Shown in pieces: positions 44,489 through 52,986 of a stretch of DNA of 64,000 bases (positions within the stretch are counted from its first letter, which is position 1; the number at the start of each line of letters is the position of its first letter). The notes under the pieces are model-generated. The model was given only the letters and a program-made list of their open reading frames with translations. It did not search any database and was not told the origin of the DNA. The DNA is taken from assembly GCF_000378985.1 (NCBI RefSeq), contig NZ_KB905370.1, positions 2,471,006 to 2,535,005 on the forward strand, read 5' to 3'. The DNA comes from Ensifer sp. BR816. GTDB taxonomy: Bacteria; Pseudomonadota; Alphaproteobacteria; Rhizobiales; Rhizobiaceae. Position numbers and translations under genes: made by a program.

Positions 44489-45302
44489 CCTTTTTCGGCG
44501 ACGGCCAGTTATGCGTTTCCTCGGTGGCATCGCGGCACCAGCGGTAGAAGGCGTCATAGAGCAGCATCCCTGCCTCGAGCTGTTCGAGGTCGTCGGCATA
44601 CATCCGCGACAGGCCGAGCGATGCCGCGAGCAGGCCCGGCGCTTCTGGGGCGAGGTCGAGGCGGGCGGTATCAGCGCCTCGTACGATGGTCGCGAGCCGC
44701 CGCAGCGGTTCCGTCGCAAGGCCGAATTCCTCGACCATGACGTCGAAGGTACAAAGCTCGCCCCTATGACTCCAGCGGACGGCAGCATCAATGTCGAAGG
44801 GAGTGGCGGCGAAACGCTCGCCGACCGTTTCGACCTCGGAAGGCGACACGTACAGGAAGACCGCCCGCGGGTCGACGAAGCGGCGGATCAACCACGGGCA
44901 GGCGATCCGGTCGATCTTCGGCCGCGCTCGCGTCACCCATATTGTGCGCCCGCTGGCGTCCCGCTCCGGTATCGCGGAGACGGGCACGGCCGGATGTCCG
45001 CGCTCCTCCCAGGCTTCGAAGCCGCCATCAAGCACGTCGGCGGCTATGCCATAGTTGCGCAGCCAGGCGGCAACGCCATAGCTGAGCTTCTTGCCGCGAT
45101 GGCAGATGACGACGGCGGAGTCGCTATCGATCTCCGCAGCCCAGTCCTGCGCGTTGCGATAGTCGCGCCGGACCGATCCCGGCACCAGGCGCGGGTCCAC
45201 CTCGAAGTCCTCGTCAATGCGGACGTCGATGAGCGCGGGGCATTTCGGGGTGCCGATCAGGCGGGCGAGTTTGTCAGGAGAAATTTCAAGAAGTGACGAC
45301 AT
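44481..45302 (-). CDS. chrB: Rhodanese-ChrB fusion, chromate resistance protein
   Basis: The 273-residue protein has two domains. The first (about 1-105) is rhodanese-like (LIDVRIDEDFEVDPRLVPGS, active-site loop AVVICHRGKKLSYG with Cys). The second is the ChrB C-terminal domain (TRARPKIDRIACPWLIRRFV, FDIDAAVRWSHRGELCTFDV, ending near DAFYRWCRDATEETHNWP). ChrB domains sense chromate and regulate chrA or assist detoxification; the rhodanese cysteine may handle thiol or reduced sulfur. ATG 45302 has GGAGGAC upstream; a 37-codon longer frame is disregarded. It is the first gene of the chr operon. Confidence 0.9.
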   Translation of the reverse strand: MSSLLEISPDKLARLIGTPKCPALIDVRIDEDFEVDPRLVPGSVRRDYRNAQDWAAEIDSDSAVVICHRGKKLSYGVAAWLRNYGIAADVLDGGFEAWEERGHPAVPVSAIPERDASGRTIWVTRARPKIDRIACPWLIRRFVDPRAVFLYVSPSEVETVGERFAATPFDIDAAVRWSHRGELCTFDVMVEEFGLATEPLRRLATIVRGADTARLDLAPEAPGLLAASLGLSRMYADDLEQLEAGMLLYDAFYRWCRDATEETHNWPSPKKDA

Positions 45303-45481
45303 GGCGCGTCCTCCGGGTGAGCGGTTGAATGGACGCGATGCTTCGGCTGTCGCCTCGTGGGGTGATCGCAACCCCATGCGCGATTTTTTGCTCGCTTTGA
45401 CCGGCGCTGTCAAGGCGGATCGATCGGTCCGTCAGCACGTGAATTTGACGAAGGGGCGAGCGCGTTTACGGACCGCGCTCT

Positions 45482-46339
45482 TCAAGCCGGTTGCGCAATC
45501 AGGTAGCGAAGCCCTTTGGCTCCGACGTCACCTTGCTCGGCGATCCTGAAGCCGTGCTGGCTGAGATCGGTCGCGACCTTATCCAGATCGACGTGGCCGT
45601 GCCGGTGGAAGCGGAAAAAGCGCTTCCGGCGCGCCGGCTTTGCGAAGTCAACGATCAGCACACGGCCGCCCGGCTTCAGCACCCGCAAGGCTTCTCTGCC
45701 GAATTCCGCGCGGCCTGCCTTCGGCAGATGATGCAACATCAGCGTGCTGAGGACGACGTCGAATACCCCGTCCTCGTACGGCAGTTGCTGGGCGGTTGCA
45801 GTCGTGAAGCTGACGCTAAGCGCCGCTCGATGCGCCTTTGCCGTGGCGCGCGCGACCATCTCGGCTGACGCATCGACCCCGTCCACGCGCCCCGCCGGTC
45901 CGACCTTCTGCTTGGCAAGCAGCGCCACGGTGCCCGTGCCGCAGCCGATATCGAGGACCGCTTCTCCCGGCTTCAGGTTCGCGAACTTCAGCATCTTTTC
46001 GCGGAAGGCGCGCTCGCGACCGTAGGTCAGAAACCAGGCCAGGATGTCGTAGAGGGCGGCGGAGTGGAGCAGGATGCCAATGTGCGGCGTCTTCGCCGCT
46101 CCGGTAGTCGATGTTTCGGTGGTGGCGGTCAGAGAACGGTGAGCGCGGGGCCAAATCACCAAGACGGCGATGACGGCGAGTGCGCCGACATGAAGCAGCA
46201 GAACAGGAACTCCCAGGGAGAGGATCGCATGTGCCTGCCCCAGCAGTGCAAGCGCCGCGATCACGAGCGTTAGCTTGATGGCAACGACCGCCCACAGCGG
46301 ACGCCGTCCATGAAACATCTCGAAAAATCCGTTGTGCAT
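45482..46339 (-). CDS. Membrane-linked SAM-dependent methyltransferase
   Basis: The 285-residue product has two N-terminal hydrophobic helices (about 15-65: VVAIKLTLVIAALALL, VLLLHVGALAVIAVLVIW). They are followed by a class I methyltransferase domain with motif I VLDIGCGTGTVALLAK near residue 133, FDVVLSTLMLHHL and LKPGGRVLIVDFAKP. The UbiE/Coq5-type core suggests a small hydrophobic or lipid substrate, but none can be named. It is divergent from a TetR-type repressor across a perfect palindrome, so it is probably repressed by that protein and induced by an unknown ligand. Confidence 0.85.
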   Translation of the reverse strand: MHNGFFEMFHGRRPLWAVVAIKLTLVIAALALLGQAHAILSLGVPVLLLHVGALAVIAVLVIWPRAHRSLTATTETSTTGAAKTPHIGILLHSAALYDILAWFLTYGRERAFREKMLKFANLKPGEAVLDIGCGTGTVALLAKQKVGPAGRVDGVDASAEMVARATAKAHRAALSVSFTTATAQQLPYEDGVFDVVLSTLMLHHLPKAGRAEFGREALRVLKPGGRVLIVDFAKPARRKRFFRFHRHGHVDLDKVATDLSQHGFRIAEQGDVGAKGLRYLIAQPA

Positions 46340-46383
46340 TACATCGTCTCCTGCCAGCTTCGAATTGTCCGCGGCAGCATAAG

Positions 46384-46406
46384 ATACTGGACGGCGTGTC
46401 CAGTAT
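46384..46406. promoter_or_regulatory. TetR-type operator
   Basis: ATACTGGAC-GGCGT-GTCCAGTAT is a perfect 9-bp inverted repeat located 45 bp upstream of the methyltransferase start and 80 bp before the TetR start. A further half site, ATACTGGAC, lies at 46441-46449. Both fit repression of the divergent pair. Confidence 0.8.
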
Positions 46407-46485
46407 TGGTTTTACTGGCCGCATCGCACCACAGCGCCCAATACTGGACAGGTGGGTGTCTTGTGACCAAAAAAGGACGCCTTCA

Positions 46486-47082
46486 GTGGCCGCCGGATCG
46501 ATCGATCGCCGCGTCGCCCGAACCCGCAGCCGCCTGCAACAGGCGCTGCTCAAGCTGACTGCCGAAAAAGAATATGGAGCGGTCACCGTCGAGGACATCT
46601 GCAGGGAAGCCGATGTCGGACGCTCGACCTTCTACACGCATTATCCCGACAAGGAATGCCTGAGAAAGGCTACGATCGACGAGCACATGAAGAGCCTGCA
46701 GGCGGGCGGTGCCGAGCGTCATTCGATGCGAGACTTTGAGAGCTTCTCCTTCAGCGGGCCGGCATTTGCGCATGCTTATGCAACGCGGGAGATGCATCGG
46801 GGGCTGATGGGCGGGGCAAAGCGCGAAATACCGCAAGAGATCCGCGACTGGGTCAGCGGGCAAATACGCCGCGAACTGGTGGGCATCGCTGATGGTGGCA
46901 AAGATCGGGTGAGGCTTGAGATCGCCACGCGCTTCGTTACCGGCGCGTTCTTCGAGGTCATGCACTGGTGGCTTGACGGAGATGGAAGACTGCCTCCGCA
47001 AGAGGTCGACCGGATGTTCCAGAAATTGGCCTTCGATGGGGTAGGCACGGCTCTCGCCGCCCGTGACGATGGCGGCAGCTAA
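46486..47082 (+). CDS. TetR-family transcriptional repressor
   Basis: The product is about 198 residues from GTG 46486, preceded by AAGGA. The N-terminal TetR helix-turn-helix is clear (LLKLTAEKEYGAVTVEDICR, then EADVGRSTFYTHYPDKECLR). The C-terminal ligand domain carries no identifiable fingerprint, though it resembles the TetR_C_33 type. Upstream in-frame codons back to 46396 run through the operator and are not likely translated. It is expected to repress itself and the divergent methyltransferase gene via the palindrome at 46384. Confidence 0.88.
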   Translation: MAAGSIDRRVARTRSRLQQALLKLTAEKEYGAVTVEDICREADVGRSTFYTHYPDKECLRKATIDEHMKSLQAGGAERHSMRDFESFSFSGPAFAHAYATREMHRGLMGGAKREIPQEIRDWVSGQIRRELVGIADGGKDRVRLEIATRFVTGAFFEVMHWWLDGDGRLPPQEVDRMFQKLAFDGVGTALAARDDGGS

Positions 47083-47278
47083 ACCGCCATGCTCGCAAGC
47101 GGCCATCGAAGTGAGCGGAAAAGCATCAGGGAGTCGGGAAAAATGGCCGATAAGGGAGTTGCCCAAAGATCGGCGAGGCTATGGAGTGCACACCGATGGC
47201 GCTTTGACATTATTAAGTCGCATATTCGGAATTCGGTTCATCCGATATTCCAAGTCATAGAGCACCGGGGGCGGCGAC

Positions 47279-47650
47279 ATGAATTTGACCAGCATCATGG
47301 CGGTATTGGCCGTCTTAGCGCCCGCTATCCCAGCTTTGGCGGATCCCTATCAGGAGGCCGTGAACGGGCTGATGCGAGCGTCGTTCCGGCATATGGAGCA
47401 GACGTACGTCTGCCGCAACCTCACCGGTCTTTCGCGCTACAAGGACGCGCTCGTCGCGGCTGAAAATTCCGTCCGTCTAACCGGAGTGCCGACCGACGTC
47501 GCCATGGCGACCGTGGCAAAAATGGCTGCCAGCGTTGAGACGGCACCTCAGAGGCTTCACCCAAGTCTCAGCGATTGCGCGGCCGGCGTCGCACGTACGA
47601 AGCAGGAGCTTCTGGACTGGGGCGCGAAATTCCGCCGCTCACAAGAGTGA
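47279..47650 (+). CDS. Small exported protein, unknown function
   Basis: The 123-residue product has a signal peptide (MAVLAVLAPAIPALA, cut before DPYQEA). The mature part is helical with two cysteines (YVCRNLTG and LSDCAAG), which could form a disulfide. Composition and the export signal support a real gene. No family was recognised. It stands alone between the TetR gene and the convergent nickel/cobalt operon. Confidence 0.65.
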   Translation: MNLTSIMAVLAVLAPAIPALADPYQEAVNGLMRASFRHMEQTYVCRNLTGLSRYKDALVAAENSVRLTGVPTDVAMATVAKMAASVETAPQRLHPSLSDCAAGVARTKQELLDWGAKFRRSQE

Positions 47651-47699
47651 CGTTTCCTGGGCCGCCATTTGGGCCTCGGCGGCAGGGCGACCGCCCATG

Positions 47700-48421
47700 T
47701 CACCGCATGAAAATCTCGTGAATTGCCACCGCGACGAGGATGACTCCAGCGATGGCCTCGACCGTTTTCGATGCCCTCGCGAGGAGATTATGCCTGGTGG
47801 CAAGCAGCCTCTCGATCCGCGTCCGGAAGAACACCGTCGCCAGCGCGACGCTGGAGAGTGTCAGCGCCACCCCGGTCATCATCACGATAGCGAACATGAT
47901 GCCGGCCTCGGGTACACCGCGCGACATGGCGAAGGTCACATGACGAACAATGTCAGGGGACAGGGGATCAGCCCCGCCATGAAGCCGACAGCGACGTGCT
48001 CCCCCTCGCCGTGGAAATGCGGCGGGCGGAACAGGGCGCTCCAGAGCATCCAGGCTCCTATCACACCGAGCAGGCCGCGGCTCACGTCCTCGAGCAGTGG
48101 GGCCGAACCGGCGCTGCCGAGCATGACCGAGACCAGCGGCAGCGAGAACAGCGCGATCAGCACGGCCATGGTGACGTGCGTAACCGACAGAGCGATCGAC
48201 ACCGTGAGACCGCGGGTCATGCCTGCCGACGATCCGGTCAGATAGGTCGCCAGCACCGCCTTGCTGTGGCCAGGCGTCAGCGCATGCACCGCGCCAAAGA
48301 CGATGCCCATGGGGAGGAAGGCGAGAAAGGCCGTCCAGCCGCCGCCATTCGCGAAGGTTTTGATGTGCTCGGCGAAGGCGAGATAGATGTCCCGCTGTAT
48401 GTCTACGATCGTCTGCAGCAA
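47700..48421 (-). pseudogene. RcnA-type nickel/cobalt exporter split by a frameshift
   Basis: Two adjacent frames make up one NicO/RcnA-family protein. The N-part (47936-48421, 161 residues) has VHALTPGHSKAVLATYLTGS and ends GLIPCPLTLFVM. The C-part (47700-47939, 79 residues) continues TFAMSRGVPEAGIMFAIVMM. At the junction the minus strand reads GTCATGTGACC; removing TG restores one continuous frame. The overlap ATGTGA also offers a GTG start for the second part, so coupled translation of two halves is possible. The gene follows the YqaA gene by 4 bp and closes the five-gene nickel/cobalt operon. A full RcnA is encoded earlier in the operon. Confidence 0.8.
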
Positions 48422-48425
48422 AGCC

Positions 48426-48860
48426 TCATGCCCAGTTCAGTGCGACGCCCGCCACGGCCAGATAGCGTGTTATCTTGGCGATCGCCACCAGCAGCACAAA
48501 GTGCGTTAGTGGCTCTTTCATGACCCCTGCGGCGACGGTGAGCGGGTCGCCAATGATCGGCAACCAGCTCAGGAGCAGCGACCACTTGCCATAACGGTGA
48601 TACCACCGTTGAGCGCGCTCCAGCCCGGCTCCGCTTGCCGGAAACCAGCGCTGATTCCGGAAACGCTCGATGCCGCGGCCGATCAGCCAGTTCACCACTG
48701 AGCCGAGCACATTGCCGAGGCTCGCCACGGTGATGAGCAGCCATGGCGAGTAGCCGGCGACCAGCAGGCCCGCCAACGCCGCCTCCGACTGCATCGGCAG
48801 GATCGTGGCGGCGGCAAGCGCCACCGTGAACAGCCCCGCGTATGCGGCGAGGTCGCTCAT
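48426..48860 (-). CDS. YqaA/DedA-type membrane protein
   Basis: The 144-residue inner-membrane protein of the small YqaA group (SNARE-associated/DedA superfamily) has about four helices and the motifs SLGNVLGSVVNWLIGRGIER and SWLPIIGDPLTVAAGVM. DedA-superfamily proteins are lipid scramblases or transport-related. Here the role is unknown, but the gene is embedded between two metal-export genes and overlaps the MFS stop as ATGA, so it is part of the operon. Confidence 0.82.
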   Translation of the reverse strand: MSDLAAYAGLFTVALAAATILPMQSEAALAGLLVAGYSPWLLITVASLGNVLGSVVNWLIGRGIERFRNQRWFPASGAGLERAQRWYHRYGKWSLLLSWLPIIGDPLTVAAGVMKEPLTHFVLLVAIAKITRYLAVAGVALNWA

Positions 48861-50179
48861 CGTTCGGCGGGCCAGTCGGGATGGTGGCTGTCGATCACGT
48901 AGACATGGCTATGCTTGTGGCCGTTACCGACACGCGCCGCGCCGACGAGGTGGGGATGGTCCCCGGCAAGCTCTTCGTGAACGTGCTCGATCTCGTCGGG
49001 ATCATGCGCCGGCCACAGGCGTGTCGCGACGAAGATCGCCGCTGCGGCGATCACGCCGAGGGTGGCGAAGGTCGCCGGCAGGCCGATCCTGGCGCCAAGC
49101 CATCCAGCGAGCGGATAGGTGATCAGCCAGCAGGCATGCGACAGCGCGAATTGAGCCGCAAAAAGCGCCGGCCGGTCTTCCGGATGGGACGACCGGCGCA
49201 GGAGCCGGCCGGATGGCGTCTGCGTCAGCGAATAGCCGAGGCCGATCGCCACCCACAGCGGCAGCAGCAGCGCGAAGCTAGGCACGAACACGCCGACGAA
49301 CAGAGCGGCGACGAGCACCGCGGCACCCGCCAGCATGGCGGTCCGGTCCGGCGTTTTGTCGAGCAGGCGTGGCAGCAGCAGCGCCGCGATCATCGAGCCA
49401 CCGCCGAAGGCCGCAAGGGCGATGGCCGTCGCGCGCTGGGTGAGCCCGAAATCCGCCTGGACGAGCACCACGGTGTTGACGATGACCATCGATCCGGCCG
49501 CCGAGACCGCGAGGCTGAGCGCGAGCAGGCCGCGCAGCCGCGGCGTGGCGAGATAAATGCGCAGGCCCCGCGTCGTCCGGTCATAGATGCCGCGCCGCTC
49601 CGCCGCCTTCGGGCTCGGCAGCGCGACCGAGACGACCAGGGCTGCCGAAGCGAGGAAGCCGATCACGGTGCCGGCGAAAAGGCTATGGAAGCTGACAACG
49701 GTCAGCAGGGCGGCGGCCAGCATCGGACTTGCGACGCTCTCGAGATCATAGGCAAGGCGCGAGAGCGACAGGGCGCGGGTGTATTGCTTTTCGTCTGGCA
49801 GGACGTCGGGAATGGTCGCCTGGAAGGTCGGCGTGAAGGCGGCCGACGCCGACTGCAGCATGAAGATCAGCACATAGACCTGCCAGACCTCGCTGACGAA
49901 CGGCAGCAGCAGCGCCACCGCGGCGCGCACGAGATCGAGGCAGACCAGCATCGCGCGGCGGGGAAGCCGTTCGGCGAAGGCAGCGGCGACGGGCGCGATG
50001 CCGACATAGGCGATCATCTTGATGGCGAGCGCCGTGCCGAGCACCGCCCCGGCCTCGGCCCCCGCCAGATCGTAGGCGAGAAGCCCGAGCGCGACGGTGG
50101 CGAGGCCGGTTCCGACTAGTGCGATCACCTGGGCCAGGAAGAGGTGGCGGTACGTGCGGTTGCCAAGAACTTGCAGCAT
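48857..50179 (-). CDS. MFS exporter with His-rich tail (NreB-like)
   Basis: The 440-residue major facilitator has twelve helices and a C-terminal cytoplasmic tail rich in His and acidic residues (EIEHVHEELAGDHPHL, GHKHSHVYVIDSHHPDW). Histidine tails of this type occur in nickel exporters such as NreB and are thought to bind metal. It lies between RcnA and YqaA in the repressor-led operon. Export of nickel or cobalt is the likely role, inferred from tail and context. Confidence 0.82.
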   Translation of the reverse strand: MLQVLGNRTYRHLFLAQVIALVGTGLATVALGLLAYDLAGAEAGAVLGTALAIKMIAYVGIAPVAAAFAERLPRRAMLVCLDLVRAAVALLLPFVSEVWQVYVLIFMLQSASAAFTPTFQATIPDVLPDEKQYTRALSLSRLAYDLESVASPMLAAALLTVVSFHSLFAGTVIGFLASAALVVSVALPSPKAAERRGIYDRTTRGLRIYLATPRLRGLLALSLAVSAAGSMVIVNTVVLVQADFGLTQRATAIALAAFGGGSMIAALLLPRLLDKTPDRTAMLAGAAVLVAALFVGVFVPSFALLLPLWVAIGLGYSLTQTPSGRLLRRSSHPEDRPALFAAQFALSHACWLITYPLAGWLGARIGLPATFATLGVIAAAAIFVATRLWPAHDPDEIEHVHEELAGDHPHLVGAARVGNGHKHSHVYVIDSHHPDWPAER

Positions 50180-50192
50180 GACAGGCCCAGGT

Positions 50193-51437
50193 TCATTGGG
50201 TCACAGTGAGGGGGGACGTCGCGGCCGAGCCTTGCGCCGCCTGGGCCGACAGGGCGGACCATCCCTGGAGACCGACATAGATGCCGACCGCGACGATCAG
50301 GACGCCGGAGAAATAAGGTGCGCGGCGGGCGAACGAGCCGAACCAGCTCCAGCGTCTCGTCGCGTGGCGCACGCTCAGGGCCGCCGCCGCGCCGACGGTG
50401 ACGAGGGTCAGCGCCAGGCCGATCGAGAAGCACAGCACCAGGACGAAGCCCAGCGTGAATTCCTTGAGCTGAAGGCAGAGCAGAAGCACGGTGATGGCAG
50501 CCGGGCAAGGGATCAGTCCGCCGGTGAGACCGAACACGATGATCTGCCAGGTGGTCACGTTCCGATCGGCGAACTTGCGGCGGATGTCGTTGGCGTGCGC
50601 CAGCTCATGGGCGTCCTGATAGCCGCCGGTCGCAACCTGCAGCCCCTGAACCTCCTGGTGGATGTGATCGTGGCCGTGTCCCTCGACAAAGGCGAGGTCG
50701 TAGTCGTGGGTGTGATTGCCGTGACCAAGGACCACCCGCGCCATGAACTCGTGCGGTTCGGGGATCTCGTCGACGGATTCGAGATAGCCGTCGAGGTATC
50801 CGCCTTTTTTAACGAAGGCGAAGCGTTGCCGTGAACCATCCGGTCGTTCGGTGCTGACACTGACGTCAGCGGCCGTCGCCCAGTGGTGGCCGCTTTCCGA
50901 ACGGATACGCCAGCGCGGCGGCACGCCGTCCTCGAAGACCTCGACGCTGATGACGCCGTGCCCGGTGTCGATCCGCCGGATGTCGCCGTGACCATGATCG
51001 TGGCCGTGGCCGTGCGAATGGCCGTGATCGTGATGATGGTGTCCGTGACTGGCGTTTCCGTGTGTCTGCCCGGCTGCTGCTCTCGCCCGCTGCTGGTCCT
51101 GCCAGGTCCGCCAAAGCATCCAAAGTGCGATGGCGATGATGATCGCCGCGGAAGCGAGCTGGAAGTAGGGTTCGACGGCTTCCGAATCCACACCCCGCCA
51201 GAGGTACATGCCCGCGAAGGCGATGCCCCAGACGATGATTGTGTGCGAGATTGTCGCGGCGATGCCAAGCAGGACCGCCTGGGCGACCGTGCCGCGGATG
51301 GCGACGATGAAGGCGGCCATCATCGTCTTCGAATGGCCGGGCTCCAGCCCATGCAGGGCGCCGAGCAGGATGGCGCTCGGAATGAACAGCCAGGCATGGG
51401 CGGCCCCCTGCGCAATCAGATCGGCGAAAGCGGGCAT
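50193..51437 (-). CDS. rcnA: RcnA-type nickel/cobalt exporter with His-rich loop
   Basis: This 414-residue NicO-family membrane exporter has the N-terminal motif LGALHGLEPGHSKTMMAAFI. A long cytoplasmic loop with dense histidines follows (HGHHHHDHGHSHGHGHDHGHG), then a DmeF/RcnA-type insert with more His. The C-terminal GGLIPCPAAITVLLLCLQL resembles the motif in the split paralogue of this operon. Such proteins export Ni(II) and Co(II). It is the first structural gene after the CsoR/RcnR repressor, 9 bp downstream of it. Confidence 0.9.
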   Translation of the reverse strand: MPAFADLIAQGAAHAWLFIPSAILLGALHGLEPGHSKTMMAAFIVAIRGTVAQAVLLGIAATISHTIIVWGIAFAGMYLWRGVDSEAVEPYFQLASAAIIIAIALWMLWRTWQDQQRARAAAGQTHGNASHGHHHHDHGHSHGHGHDHGHGDIRRIDTGHGVISVEVFEDGVPPRWRIRSESGHHWATAADVSVSTERPDGSRQRFAFVKKGGYLDGYLESVDEIPEPHEFMARVVLGHGNHTHDYDLAFVEGHGHDHIHQEVQGLQVATGGYQDAHELAHANDIRRKFADRNVTTWQIIVFGLTGGLIPCPAAITVLLLCLQLKEFTLGFVLVLCFSIGLALTLVTVGAAAALSVRHATRRWSWFGSFARRAPYFSGVLIVAVGIYVGLQGWSALSAQAAQGSAATSPLTVTQ

Positions 51438-51446
51438 AGGCAGACC

Positions 51447-51722
51447 TCAGAGATATTTCGTGATCGACTTGAACTCGTCGATCGATTGACGCTGGTCGCG
51501 CGGAAGTGCGCCGACCGTTTCTTCGAGGCAGTGATCCAGGTGGTCCTGGATCAGCGTCCGCTTCGCCTGCGCGATCGCCTTCTCCACCGCGTGGAGCTGC
51601 TGGGCGATGTCGAGGCAGGGCCGGCCGCCCTCGATCATCGCGATCACGCTTTTCAGATGTCCCTCGGCCCGCTTCAGCCGCTTGACGATTTCCGGATGGG
51701 TTTCGTGTCTGTGCTCTGTCAT
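51447..51722 (-). CDS. CsoR/RcnR-family metal-sensing repressor
   Basis: This is a 91-residue all-helical repressor of the DUF156 family. Potential metal ligands are His4, Cys36, His61 and Cys65, with further His at 6, 9 and 64 near the ends of the helices. Cys36-His61-Cys65 is the fingerprint of copper CsoR, while the N-terminal His cluster and downstream rcnA point to RcnR/DmeR-like nickel or cobalt sensing. Context favours Ni/Co. It leads the minus-strand exporter operon and faces a His-rich peptide gene; a palindromic site with a GC tract lies right upstream. Confidence 0.88.
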   Translation of the reverse strand: MTEHRHETHPEIVKRLKRAEGHLKSVIAMIEGGRPCLDIAQQLHAVEKAIAQAKRTLIQDHLDHCLEETVGALPRDQRQSIDEFKSITKYL

Positions 51723-51731
51723 GGTTCCTTC

Positions 51732-51752
51732 CTATCCTCCTGGAGGGGATAG
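51732..51752. promoter_or_regulatory. Candidate RcnR/CsoR operator
   Basis: CTATCC-TCCTGGAGG-GGATAG is an inverted repeat with AT-containing ends and a G/C-tract centre, the form bound by RcnR/CsoR repressors. It lies 10 bp upstream of the repressor start and could control both directions. Confidence 0.65.
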
Positions 51753-51803
51753 TTCAACCGCACAGCCTTGCCTGACTGCGCGAACACCGTTATCAGTGCG
51801 GCC

Positions 51804-52184
51804 ATGTTGCTTCGTCCCGGCCTGCGACTGCAGACAATTATCGCCGCCTTTGCGGCCGTCATCGCCATGCTGATGTACACGTTGTCGGCGCCGGCCTCCC
51901 ATTCACCGCGCCTGCATGCCGCCAGTGCCCAGATGATGGATGCTGGCAAGCATCACGATCACGGCGACCATTCCCATGACGACTTCGAGCTTGCCGATGC
52001 GGCAGGAGATGTCACAGATCACCACCATGCCGACCATACCCATGAGAAGGCCGAACTCGTGGCGGCAACGGAGGCCGGATCCCAAGTGTCGGCCAGTCCA
52101 ATTTATTTCGTTGCAACGGTTAGCCTGATTGAGGGACCGCCCTACGGCATCGAGCGGCCGCCACGCGCCGTGACGTTGACCTGA
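51804..52184 (+). CDS. His-rich exported or anchored small protein
   Basis: The 126-residue product has an N-terminal hydrophobic helix (TIIAAFAAVIAMLMYTLSAP), then a periplasmic part rich in His and Asp (GKHHDHGDHSHDDFE, DHHHADHTHEKAE). It probably binds or buffers Ni/Co outside the membrane. It is divergent from the repressor and precedes hupE. No named family; length and composition suggest a real metal-related peptide. Confidence 0.65.
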   Translation: MLLRPGLRLQTIIAAFAAVIAMLMYTLSAPASHSPRLHAASAQMMDAGKHHDHGDHSHDDFELADAAGDVTDHHHADHTHEKAELVAATEAGSQVSASPIYFVATVSLIEGPPYGIERPPRAVTLT

Positions 52185-52232
52185 CAATTGCCGCTCCGGC
52201 GGCCGGTTCAACGAAAATCACGGAATTTACCT

Positions 52233-52964
52233 ATGAAGCAACCACCTCTTGGAGGCGGCACGCGTGGCGTTGCGCCCGGTTCGCTCGCATTCCAATTCTT
52301 TGTTGCCGCGTTGTCGCTATTTGCACTTGCAGGCACCGCGGCCGCCCATGCCGTCGCGGAAGGCGACAAGGGCTACATCCAGGAGATCACCGGCGTCCAT
52401 CTGGTGCCGTTCATCTATCTCGGCGCGAAGCACATGGTGACCGGATATGATCACCTCTTGTTTCTCTTCGGCGTGATCTTCTTCCTCTACAGGCTGAAGC
52501 ATATCGCCATCTATGTGAGCCTCTTCGCCGTCGGTCATTCGACGACGATGCTGCTCGGCGTCTATTTCGGCTGGAACGTGAGTTCCTATCTGATCGATGC
52601 CATCATCGGTCTGTCGGTCGTCTACAAGGCGCTCGACAATCTCGGGGCCTTCGAGCGCTGGTTCGGCTACCAGCCGGACACCAAGCTCGCGACGCTGATC
52701 TTCGGCTTCTTCCACGGGCTGGGCCTGGCGACCAAGATTCTCGAATACGAGATCGCCGAGGACGGCCTCATTCCCAACCTTCTCGCCTTCAATGTCGGGG
52801 TCGAGATCGGCCAGCTTATCGCCCTTGCGATGATCCTGATCGCCATGAGCTATTGGCGGAAGACCGGAAGCTTCCTCCGCCACGCCTACACCGCCAATGT
52901 GCTGATGATGACCGCCGGCTTTGTGCTGATCGGCTATCAGCTCACCGGCTATTTCGTGTCCTAA
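52233..52964 (+). CDS. HupE/UreJ-family membrane protein
   Basis: The 243-residue protein has a hydrophobic export segment (FFVAALSLFALAGTAAAHA). A HupE/UreJ domain of about six helices follows, including GYDHLLFLFGVIFFLYRL, AVGHSTTMLLG and FGFFHGLGLATK. HupE and UreJ are nickel permeases or metal exporters associated with hydrogenase and urease. Here the Ni/Co resistance context favours metal transport. ATG 52233 is preferred over the longer frame. It is followed 22 bp later by the anchor protein. Confidence 0.87.
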   Translation: MKQPPLGGGTRGVAPGSLAFQFFVAALSLFALAGTAAAHAVAEGDKGYIQEITGVHLVPFIYLGAKHMVTGYDHLLFLFGVIFFLYRLKHIAIYVSLFAVGHSTTMLLGVYFGWNVSSYLIDAIIGLSVVYKALDNLGAFERWFGYQPDTKLATLIFGFFHGLGLATKILEYEIAEDGLIPNLLAFNVGVEIGQLIALAMILIAMSYWRKTGSFLRHAYTANVLMMTAGFVLIGYQLTGYFVS

Positions 52965-52986
52965 CCTCCCAAGAAAGAGACAGAAT

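Noticed and set aside
48842-50119. 425-codon open frame on the plus strand
   Set aside because: Antisense to the MFS exporter; composition is Arg/Gln/Gly-rich and no domain is recognisable.
51006-51060. Repetitive CAT/GTG-rich tract that looks like a short tandem repeat
   Set aside because: It simply encodes the His-rich loop of RcnA; no spacer-repeat structure, not a CRISPR array.
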